Positions 1 through 5,286 of a DNA stretch of 6,167 bases are shown here, piece by piece. Location of the stretch: positions 8,194 to 14,360 of the forward strand of contig DHNU01000079.1 in the NCBI GenBank assembly GCA_002407645.1, given 5' to 3'. Made by a program: the position numbers and the translations under genes. This stretch comes from Ruminococcaceae bacterium UBA5408. Its GTDB lineage: Bacteria; Bacillota; Clostridia; Oscillospirales; Acutalibacteraceae. The notes under the pieces are model-generated. The model did no database searches and had not been told where the DNA came from. It worked only from the letters and a program-made list of their open reading frames with translations. Numbering within the stretch: position 1 is the first letter of the stretch; every line of letters begins with the position of its first letter.

Positions 1-187
1 TACCACCCAAATTGACGTATAACCGTCCGCTTGTTCCGTACACAATTATGTACGCTTCCTTTGTAACGGGCGAAGCTCCCGTCAAAAGCTACTAAACAGA
101 TTACTGTTTTTCGTTTTGCCCTCTTAAGTCCATTCGGCATACCGCACAACACCGCAATCACACCGCCTGCGGCTCTCTAAGGAAGTG
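1..187 (-). promoter_or_regulatory. T-box leader RNA, 5' part, probable tryptophan (UGG) specifier; cut by the window edge
   Basis: Read on the minus strand, this has the order of parts of a T-box leader, an RNA that binds uncharged tRNA and prevents transcription termination. The AGAGAG element of the specifier-loop 5' side is at 178-173. A GGTGTGA distal stem I element lies at 164-158. The specifier-loop 3' side reads GAA-TGG-A, which puts the codon UGG (Trp) at 132-130. Two hairpins follow: ACGGG/CCCGT (82-66) and CGTACA/TGTACG (54-37). The conserved T-box core, AATTTGGGTGGTA, runs to base 1, where the expected CCGCG continuation is lost off the edge, as are the terminator and the controlled gene. 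The T-box identity is secure. The specifier register is inferred from the usual GAA-NNN-A pattern. The regulated gene should be trpS or a Trp biosynthesis or uptake gene; it is not visible. Confidence 0.88.
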
Positions 188-246
188 AAATGCATGCTTA
201 CTACTCTTAATCATAGGTTTAATTTAATAAAATTCTCTTTTAAGTT

Positions 247-275
247 ATTATATGCAATATATAAATAAATGTCAA
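247..275 (-). promoter_or_regulatory. Sigma-A promoter of the T-box transcript
   Basis: On the minus strand the -35 is TTGACA (275-270) and the -10 is TATAAT (252-247), with a 17-nt spacer. Both hexamers match the consensus perfectly. Transcription should begin near 240, about 55 nt before the T-box stem I. A strong constitutive promoter is what one expects when control is by attenuation downstream in the leader. Confidence 0.88.
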
Positions 276-320
276 GGATAATTTATGAATAAAATTCTCA
301 CATTATTCTATTTACAAATA

Positions 321-349
321 TTGACAAATTCATACGACAAGGTTATTAT
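321..349 (+). promoter_or_regulatory. Sigma-A promoter of the kinase-like/MATE genes
   Basis: The -35 TTGACA (321-326) and the -10 TATTAT (344-349) are separated by 17 nt, giving 11 of 12 consensus matches. The start site should be near 356, leaving a leader of about 40 nt before the TTG start at 396. An 8-bp near-tandem repeat, ATGGTATT/ATGGTATA (353-368), sits over the start site. The promoter diverges from the T-box promoter, and 45 bp separate the two -35 elements. Confidence 0.8.
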
Positions 350-395
350 TAAATGGTATTATGGTATAAGTATAAATAAAAAGAGGTGGCTGTAA

Positions 396-1043
396 TTGAA
401 CACAATTATTACAATAGCCCGACAGTATGGAAGCGGCGGTCGAAAAGTCGGCAAACTGCTTGCAGAAGAGTTTAACATTCCTTATTATGATAAAGAATTA
501 ATTGCCATGGCCGCAAAGGAAAGCGGCATGAATGAGGAAGTATTTGAAAAAGCTGACGAAAAAGCAAGCAGCAGTTTAATTTACTCTTTAATGATGGGGA
601 ATTATACATTCGGAAGCCATGTTTCTCCGATTAACGGCATGCCGATTAACGATATGCTATTTTTAGTACAGTCCGATGTAATTAAGGAGGCGGCAAAATC
701 CGGCCCTTGCGTAATAGTCGGCCGCTGTGCGGATTATGTACTTCATGACGAAAAAAATGTGTTTAATGCTTTTATTCATGCAGATAGAGCGTTTCGTATT
801 GACAGAATTATCAACGAGTATGAGGTTGAGGCTGAAAAAGCAAAGGAGTACCTTGTAAAAAAAGATAAACAAAGGGCAAACTATTATAATTTCTATACCA
901 ATAATAATTGGGGCAATCTTGAAAACTATCATGTTACGATAAATTCAGGGGTAACGGGGATTGAGGGTGCGGCTGAGTTAATTAAGGATGCGGTGTTAAT
1001 GAGTGAAAAAATTCGTGACAAAACTAAAGGAGCGACTGTTTAG
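396..1043 (+). CDS. Cytidylate kinase-like family protein
   Basis: The protein has 215 residues and starts at TTG, supported by AAGAGGTGG at 381-389, six bases upstream. The N-terminus (residues 4-22) reads ITIARQYGSGGRKVG, the glycine-rich P-loop variant of the cytidylate kinase-like family (PF13189). It lacks the usual GKS/GKT ending of a Walker A motif. A second family segment is CVIVGRCADYVL at 105-116. A lid-like basic stretch with KDKQRANYYNFYT lies at 156-168. Family members are presumed cytoplasmic P-loop phosphotransferases, but the substrate is not established, so I do not assign it as the housekeeping CMP kinase gene cmk. Its stop overlaps the start of the MATE gene by one base (TAGTG), which suggests translational coupling. 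The family call is firm; the reaction is unknown. Confidence 0.88.
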   Translation: MNTIITIARQYGSGGRKVGKLLAEEFNIPYYDKELIAMAAKESGMNEEVFEKADEKASSSLIYSLMMGNYTFGSHVSPINGMPINDMLFLVQSDVIKEAAKSGPCVIVGRCADYVLHDEKNVFNAFIHADRAFRIDRIINEYEVEAEKAKEYLVKKDKQRANYYNFYTNNNWGNLENYHVTINSGVTGIEGAAELIKDAVLMSEKIRDKTKGATV

Positions 1044-2431
1044 TGAAAAAGTCTTTATCTGGAGTTACGGACATGACTTTGGGAAGTCCGTATAAACTTA
1101 TATTTGCTTTTTCTATACCTCTTCTCATAGGAAATATATTTGAACAGCTTTACAACATGGTAGACAGTATTGTTGTTGGAAATTTTATAGGTGAAAAAGC
1201 TTTGGCGGCGGTTGGAACTGCATTTCCGATTATATTTATGATGAGTTCGCTTTTTATGGGCGTCGGTATCGGTGCAACAATAATGATATCTCAGTTTTAC
1301 GGTGCAAAAGATATTGAAAATATTCAAAATACAGTAAATACAATTTATTCGGCAATGATGATAGGTACAATACCGCTTAGCCTTATTGGAGTATTTTGCA
1401 GTGACCCGCTTTTACGGATTATTAAAGTGCCGAACGACGGGACTTTTGAAATGGCAAAGATTTATCTTATAGTTATATTTATAGGTCTTATAGGAAACTT
1501 TGGATTCAATATAAACGCAGGCATTTTACAGGGCCTCGGCGACAGTCGGACCTCTCTTTTATTTTTAATGGTTGCCACTGTAATGAACATTGTCCTTGAC
1601 TTTGTGTTTACTTTAGTGTTTGGCTGGGGTGCATTCGGTGTTGCATTTGCTACGATAATTTCGCAGATAAGTTCGTGGAATTTCGGAATATATTTTATAA
1701 ATAAAAATTTTCCGCTGATACACATAAGTCCATTTAAAATTAGAATCGACCGGGAACTGTTAAAGAAGGCAGTTAAACTTGGGATACCTTCCGGACTTCA
1801 ACAGGCGGTTTTTTCTATCGGTATTTTAGCTATTCAGGGACTTGTTAATTCTTACGGTTCGGAATTTATGGCAGGCTTTAACGGTGCAAATAAAATCGAC
1901 ACATTTGCATTTATGCCGATACTCAGCTTCTCTACTGCAGTTACTACATATGTAGGTCAAAATGTGGGCGCATCTCATTTAGACAGAATAAAAAAAGGAA
2001 CTAAAGCCGGGCTTATCCTTTCAGTTGTGACAAGCGTTATCATGTGCGGTATTATTTACCCTTTAAGTCCTTTGATGATGAAAATGTTTAATCAGGATAT
2101 AAATGTTATAAACGCAGGGGTATATTACCTTCACAGTGTTCTTCCGTTTTATTTTATTATGGCTGTTCTTTTTATCTTGAATGCCGTTTTAAAAGGTGCG
2201 GGCGAAATGGTTATTCCAATGGTATCAACTCTGGTGTCACTTTGGTTTGCAAGGGTTCCGTGTGCGTATATAATAGCTAATATTTGGGGAAAAGAATATA
2301 TTTACTATTCGTATGCTGTTGGCTGGCTCATAGGTGTTATTATTTCTTATGTAAGTTATAAAATCGGAAACTGGAAAAAGAAGAGCATTGTTGTTCAAAA
2401 TTCAAATAAGTCACTAAACACTACTGTATAA
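1043..2431 (+). CDS. MATE family multidrug/cation efflux transporter
   Basis: The protein has 462 residues, the usual MATE length. It should form twelve membrane helices in two homologous halves and export organic cations or drugs across the cytoplasmic membrane using a Na+ or H+ gradient. The first half shows the family opening at residues 11-50: MTLGSPYKLIFAFSIPLLIG, then a stretch with QLYNMVDSIVVGNFIG containing the conserved Asp41. Next come GIGATIMISQFYGAKD (about 75-90) and ILQGLGDSRTS. The second half repeats the pattern with SIGILAIQGLVNS, FNGANKIDTFAFMP and TTYVGQNVGA. The start is GTG, overlapping the upstream stop, with AAAGGAG at 1026-1032 ten bases before it. An alternative start is the ATG at residue 11. 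It resembles the DinF/NorM-like MATEs of Firmicutes. The substrate cannot be read from sequence. Confidence 0.95.
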   Translation: MKKSLSGVTDMTLGSPYKLIFAFSIPLLIGNIFEQLYNMVDSIVVGNFIGEKALAAVGTAFPIIFMMSSLFMGVGIGATIMISQFYGAKDIENIQNTVNTIYSAMMIGTIPLSLIGVFCSDPLLRIIKVPNDGTFEMAKIYLIVIFIGLIGNFGFNINAGILQGLGDSRTSLLFLMVATVMNIVLDFVFTLVFGWGAFGVAFATIISQISSWNFGIYFINKNFPLIHISPFKIRIDRELLKKAVKLGIPSGLQQAVFSIGILAIQGLVNSYGSEFMAGFNGANKIDTFAFMPILSFSTAVTTYVGQNVGASHLDRIKKGTKAGLILSVVTSVIMCGIIYPLSPLMMKMFNQDINVINAGVYYLHSVLPFYFIMAVLFILNAVLKGAGEMVIPMVSTLVSLWFARVPCAYIIANIWGKEYIYYSYAVGWLIGVIISYVSYKIGNWKKKSIVVQNSNKSLNTTV

Positions 2432-2487
2432 GTTTAGTATTTAATGTAAATAATAATTAGCACAAGACTTATAAAGAGGTGCTGATT

Positions 2488-2808
2488 GTGACCAATTTAA
2501 GATGTGACGTAATGAACTGTGCAAATAACCAAAATGACTGCTGCTGCAGACCGGAAATTCAAGTAAGCGGCACAAAAGGTTCCGACAGTATTTTTTGTGC
2601 TTCTTTTGTCGATGCAACAAATGGTGCAAGAAATTCAATCGGATGCTGTCTGCCGAATACCTCAATCGATGTAACGTGTGATGCTGAAGAATGTGCTTTT
2701 AATTCAAACTTAAAATGCCGAAATCAGGACATTCGTATTAGTACAAGAAGAAATACTCCTCATTCACAGTCAGGTACATTTTGTGCAAACTATAAATGTG
2801 AGGATTAA
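2488..2808 (+). CDS. Small cysteine-rich protein with two DUF1540 repeats
   Basis: I place the start at GTG 2488, giving 106 residues, because AAAGAGGTG (2473-2481) sits six bases upstream. The in-frame GTG at 2479 lies inside that ribosome binding site and is unlikely to be used. There are 13 cysteines. Two copies of a pattern of the DUF1540 type are visible: C6-x4-C11-x7-C19-x17-C37 and C64-x4-C69-x7-C77-x21-C99. The first copy also has an extra Cys on each side of C19 (CCC at 18-20), and CC at 53-54 lies between the copies. There is no signal peptide, so it should be cytoplasmic. Regular Cys spacing suggests metal binding, but DUF1540 function is unknown. The gene starts 56 nt after the MATE stop with no terminator between them, and a terminator follows it, so read-through from upstream is likely. 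Confidence 0.88.
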   Translation: MTNLRCDVMNCANNQNDCCCRPEIQVSGTKGSDSIFCASFVDATNGARNSIGCCLPNTSIDVTCDAEECAFNSNLKCRNQDIRISTRRNTPHSQSGTFCANYKCED

Positions 2809-2820
2809 AAGTAATATTTT

Positions 2821-2850
2821 AAAATGGGTACGATTTCACTGCCCATTTTT
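2821..2850 (+). terminator. Rho-independent terminator after the DUF1540 gene
   Basis: AAAATGGG (2821-2828) pairs perfectly with CCCATTTT (2842-2849). The loop is 13 nt, and one more U-A and one G-U pair could close it further. The descending arm ends in a run of five T. It lies 12 nt after the DUF1540 stop codon and would end the kinase-like/MATE/DUF1540 transcript. Confidence 0.75.
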
Positions 2851-2926
2851 AAAAGTTACAAATTTGTATTCGATATTTAATAAGCAATTAAATTAATTTA
2901 GAATTTGTCATATTTTGTAACTATTC

Positions 2927-2955
2927 TTGTATTACTGCAATTCATATGATATACT
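2927..2955 (+). promoter_or_regulatory. Probable promoter of the two-lipoprotein operon
   Basis: TATACT (2950-2955) is preceded by TGA, forming an extended -10 (TGnTATACT, from 2947). A weak -35, TTGTAT (2927-2932), is 17 nt upstream. The predicted start is near 2962, leaving a leader of about 46 nt before ATG 3008. The extended -10 offsets the poor -35. An alternative pairing, TTGTCA (2905-2910) with TGTATT (2928-2933), is weaker. Confidence 0.5.
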
Positions 2956-3007
2956 TTTTATCGATATTAATGAAATAAATATAGTGGATAAAGGAGTTAT
3001 ATATTTT

Positions 3008-3832
3008 ATGAATTGTAAGAAAAGACTAATATTAATACTTGCAATGTTAACAGCTGCTACTATGATGTTTACAGGCTGTAAGAAGAATGATACACAGAGT
3101 TCGAAGCCGGAAGCATCTTCACAAGTACAAAGTGAAGTTTCAAGCGAAAAACCTGAAAGTAAAACCCAACCACAACAAACTCCCGGAATTGTTGAAGAAA
3201 GCGAAAAAGCTGATTTCAGCTACCTTGATGACGCAGTATTTATCGGCGATTCGGTTTCTTTAAAACTTAAAAATTATGTTACGGCAAAAAGAAAATCAGA
3301 CTCAGGCTTTTTCGGAAAAGCACAGTTCTTGACTGCAGGAAGTATGGGAAGCGGCAATGCGTTAAAACCGCTGAATGAGAAATCAATTCATCCAACCTAT
3401 AAAGGAACAAAAGCTCTGTTTGAAGACAGCGTTGCAGCAATGAAAGCTAAAAAAGTATATATTATGCTTGGTATGAACGACATAACTATCTATGGCCCGG
3501 ACGGCGCTGTAGAAAATATGCATAAATTGATTGACAAAATTAAACAGAAATCACCTGATGCCAAATTCTTTGTACAATCCGCCACACCAATGGTTGAACA
3601 GGCGCAGAGAACTCATCTGAATAACAGAAATGTAAAGAAGTATGATGATAATCTCAAAAAAATGTGTGAAGAAAAAGGATACTATTTTGTTGATGTAGCA
3701 TCTGTTTTTCGTGACGATAAAGGAAATCTTCCCGTTGAATACTGCAGTGACCCTAATGATATGGGAATTCACTTTACCGATAAAGCTTGTGAGGCTTGGA
3801 TTGATTATATTTTAACTCATACTGTAAAATAA
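3008..3832 (+). CDS. SGNH/GDSL-type hydrolase lipoprotein
   Basis: The start is ATG 3008 (274 residues), with AAGGAG at 2991-2996. It places a lipoprotein signal peptide at the N-terminus: basic MNCKKR, a hydrophobic core, then lipobox FTGC with lipidated Cys24. A Ser/Gln/Pro/Glu-rich linker (about 25-65) leads to the catalytic domain. SGNH blocks seen are FIGDSVS with nucleophile Ser82, a glycine in TAGSMGSG (about 109-116), LGMND with Asn157, and MGIHFTD with His255. The usual DxxH aspartate position holds Met252; Asp251 is one residue further away. The enzyme should sit on the outer membrane face and act on esters, perhaps O-acetyl groups on envelope glycans. That substrate is inferred from the fold and location only. 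It forms an operon with the following lipoprotein gene. Confidence 0.88.
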   Translation: MNCKKRLILILAMLTAATMMFTGCKKNDTQSSKPEASSQVQSEVSSEKPESKTQPQQTPGIVEESEKADFSYLDDAVFIGDSVSLKLKNYVTAKRKSDSGFFGKAQFLTAGSMGSGNALKPLNEKSIHPTYKGTKALFEDSVAAMKAKKVYIMLGMNDITIYGPDGAVENMHKLIDKIKQKSPDAKFFVQSATPMVEQAQRTHLNNRNVKKYDDNLKKMCEEKGYYFVDVASVFRDDKGNLPVEYCSDPNDMGIHFTDKACEAWIDYILTHTVK

Positions 3833-3853
3833 GTAAGATAAGGGAGAAAAAGA

Positions 3854-4318
3854 ATGAAAAAACTTTTATCTTTGCTTCTTGCCGTACTGGTGGTATGCTC
3901 TTTTTCAGCTTGCGGTGGGGGAGAAACTAATCAGGCTGACCTTAAGAAAGTAATGGAAGAAATGAAGTCGAAAATCACTAATAAAGAAATGATGGACTTA
4001 TCCGAAGATGATTTATTGACGAGTTATGGTATTAAGCCTGAGGATGTAAAACAGTTTGCCGCATATATGGATTCCACAGGAATTAAAGGCGACGAAATAG
4101 TAATGGTTGAGGGCAAAGATGCAGACTCGGCTAAAAAAATCAAAGAAAAACTCGATGCACGATATAAACAGAAAGAAACTGAAATGAAAGATTATCTTCC
4201 TGAAGAATATGCAATGCTTAAAAAATGTACTGTTAATCAAAAAGGAAATTACGTAAGCATGATTGTATCACCACAGTACGAAGAACTTAATAAAATTTAT
4301 AATTCAGCTATTAAATAG
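3854..4318 (+). CDS. DUF4358-type lipoprotein
   Basis: The protein has 154 residues and starts at ATG, with AGGGAG seven bases upstream. The N-terminus is a lipoprotein signal (MKKLLSLLLAVLVVCSFSAC) with Cys20 as the lipidation site and a GGGE flexible start after it. The mature part has features I associate with DUF4358: an LLTSYGIKPEDVKQF segment (about 55-69), an EIVMVEGKDADSAKKIKEKL segment (about 82-101), and a late strand with GNYVSMIVS (about 135-143). It lies 21 nt after the SGNH hydrolase gene with no terminator between, so the two are very likely co-transcribed. DUF4358 proteins have no known activity. Export and partnership with the hydrolase suggest an envelope role. The family call is from memory of the pattern, so it is moderately sure; the lipoprotein call is strong. 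Confidence 0.8.
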   Translation: MKKLLSLLLAVLVVCSFSACGGGETNQADLKKVMEEMKSKITNKEMMDLSEDDLLTSYGIKPEDVKQFAAYMDSTGIKGDEIVMVEGKDADSAKKIKEKLDARYKQKETEMKDYLPEEYAMLKKCTVNQKGNYVSMIVSPQYEELNKIYNSAIK

Positions 4319-4320
4319 TT

Positions 4321-4354
4321 AAAAAAGATGAGGCGCAAAAACCTCATCTTTTTT
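4321..4354. terminator. Bidirectional Rho-independent terminator
   Basis: A perfect 13-bp stem pairs 4321-4333 (AAAAAAGATGAGG) with 4342-4354 (CCTCATCTTTTTT) around an 8-nt loop. The A-tract on one arm and the T-tract on the other give a U-run after the hairpin in both directions. It sits two bases after the DUF4358 stop and about 60 bases past the end of the converging sirtuin gene, so it can serve both. Confidence 0.92.
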
Positions 4355-4415
4355 GTTTGTGTTTTGCGGTATTGTTCAGTTACACCATGACAGCATGAAA
4401 TTTTCATATACAATG

Positions 4416-5132
4416 CTATTTAATTTGGCTTAAAACTTCGCCTATTTTACTTTGAATGAGAAGATTTGCTATATTATCCCTTGGTGTGCTTGTTTGATTA
4501 ATAAGTACGAGCCGATTTCCGGAGTAATAATTAATAAGATTTGCCGCCGGATAAACAGCAAGTGATGTTCCGCCGATAATCAGCATATCGGCATTTTCTA
4601 TTGCATTAATTGCTCCGAAAAGAGTGTCTTGATTAAGACCTTCCTCGTACAGAACAACGTCCGGCTTAATTGTTCCGCCGCAAGTACATGTAGGAATGCC
4701 TTTACTTTTAAGCATAAATTCAGCGTCATAAAGCTTATGGCATTTCTGGCAGTAATTGCGGTGAACGGAACCATGCAGTTCGTAAACAGTTTTACTGCCT
4801 GCAAGCTGGTGGAGTCCGTCAATGTTCTGTGTAACAACAGCTGTCAGCTTCCCTTTCTTTTCAAGCTCTGCGAGCTTAATATGTGCGGCGTTAGGCTTGG
4901 CGTTTAGGCACAACATTTTGTCACGGTAAAAGTCGAAAAATTCAGCCGTGTGTGTTTTATAAAATGTATGGCTTAACATCATTTCAGGCGGATATTTATA
5001 ATGCTGGTTATAAAGTCCGTCAACACTCCTGAAATCAGGTATTCCGCTTTCAGTAGAAACACCGGCGCCGCCGAAAAACACAACTTTTTTGCTTTCATCA
5101 ATCATTTTTTGAAGTTCTTGAGTTTCATTCAT
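4416..5132 (-). CDS. cobB: Sir2-family NAD-dependent protein deacylase (sirtuin)
   Basis: The start at 5132 gives 238 residues, normal for a bacterial sirtuin. AAGGAGTGGAG lies upstream (5150-5140). An in-frame ATG at 5171 would add 13 unconserved residues and has no clear binding site. Motifs in order are GGAGVSTESGIPDFRS (21-36, NAD binding), TQNIDGLH (101-108), catalytic His120 in ELHGS, a Cys4 zinc site (Cys128, Cys131, Cys149, Cys151), GTSLAVYPAA (188-197) and INQTSTP (211-217). The enzyme removes acyl groups from protein lysines, using NAD+ and releasing nicotinamide and O-acyl-ADP-ribose, in the cytoplasm. The PDFRS form of the first motif and the absence of the Tyr/Arg acid-binding pair typical of class III suggest a class U deacetylase rather than a desuccinylase. 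It is monocistronic and convergent with the lipoprotein operon. The symbol is used as the general bacterial name. Confidence 0.95.
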   Translation of the reverse strand: MNETQELQKMIDESKKVVFFGGAGVSTESGIPDFRSVDGLYNQHYKYPPEMMLSHTFYKTHTAEFFDFYRDKMLCLNAKPNAAHIKLAELEKKGKLTAVVTQNIDGLHQLAGSKTVYELHGSVHRNYCQKCHKLYDAEFMLKSKGIPTCTCGGTIKPDVVLYEEGLNQDTLFGAINAIENADMLIIGGTSLAVYPAANLINYYSGNRLVLINQTSTPRDNIANLLIQSKIGEVLSQIK

Positions 5133-5191
5133 GATAATACTCCACTCCTTTATATTTCTATTTTCGCTCAAATAAGTTTATTTTGCAAGTA

Positions 5192-5208
5192 CAGTATATA
5201 TTATACTG
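5192..5208. repeat. Palindrome CAGTATA-TAT-TATACTG, candidate operator of the sirtuin gene
   Basis: Two perfect 7-bp half-sites flank a 3-bp centre. The palindrome covers the only good sirtuin -10 and lies about 60-75 bp upstream of the sirtuin ATG. A 17-bp two-fold site over a -10 has the size and position expected for a dimeric repressor such as a GntR- or Fur-like protein. The regulator is unknown, and AT-rich DNA makes chance palindromes more likely. Confidence 0.45.
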
Positions 5209-5228
5209 CTAATTATTGCTGTTTGCAT
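5200..5228 (-). promoter_or_regulatory. Possible promoter of the sirtuin gene
   Basis: On the minus strand a perfect -10 TATAAT occupies 5205-5200. The -35 region 17 nt upstream is weak (ATGCAA, 5228-5223, three of six matches). The start site would be near 5193, about 60 nt before the ATG. The -10 lies wholly inside a 17-bp palindrome (5192-5208). Confidence 0.5.
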
Positions 5229-5251
5229 TAATGGTATATTTCAATTATAAT
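5223..5251 (+). promoter_or_regulatory. Probable promoter of the moxR gene
   Basis: The -35 TTGCAT (5223-5228) and a perfect -10 TATAAT (5246-5251) are 17 nt apart. The predicted start is near 5258, about 29 nt before the GTG start. The -35 hexamer coincides with the weak -35 of the sirtuin promoter on the other strand, so the two divergent promoters may compete for polymerase. Confidence 0.6.
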
Positions 5252-5264
5252 AAAATGAAATATA
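5235..5264. repeat. 9-bp inverted repeat bracketing the moxR -10, candidate operator
   Basis: TATATTTCA (5235-5243) is the perfect reverse complement of TGAAATATA (5256-5264). The 12-bp spacer contains the moxR -10. Arm centres are 21 bp apart, two turns of the helix, so both arms face the same side of the DNA. This fits a repressor dimer that would block the promoter. The regulator is not identified. Confidence 0.5.
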
Positions 5265-5286
5265 ATTACAGGATGGTGACTTAACC

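Noticed and set aside
66..82. Hairpin ACGGG/CCCGT as an intrinsic terminator
   Set aside because: It has no U-run on either side and fits better as a stem III-type hairpin within the T-box leader.
353..368. Near-tandem repeat ATGGTATT/ATGGTATA as an operator
   Set aside because: The unit is only 8 bp with one mismatch in AT-rich DNA, and similar ATGGTATA occurs by chance at 5231-5238; not enough to call a site.
2479..2490. GTG 2479 as the start of the DUF1540 gene
   Set aside because: It overlaps the ribosome binding site AAAGAGGTG, which is well spaced for GTG 2488; homologues typically begin with a short MTxxxC-like start.
2927..3007. Upstream TTG start for the SGNH hydrolase, adding 27 residues
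   Set aside because: It has no ribosome binding site, lies at the predicted promoter, and would bury the lipoprotein signal peptide in the interior.
4355..4415. A small gene or RNA between the terminator and the sirtuin stop
   Set aside because: The stretch has no open frame of note, no strong hairpin and no promoter; it looks like the 3' untranslated region of the sirtuin transcript.
5133..5171. Upstream ATG for the sirtuin, adding 13 residues
   Set aside because: The ribosome binding site lies between this ATG and the one at 5132, and the extra residues do not resemble a sirtuin N-terminus.
4629..5231. Plus-strand open frames opposite the sirtuin gene
   Set aside because: They are antisense shadows of a gene with complete sirtuin motifs, with no binding site or recognisable protein.
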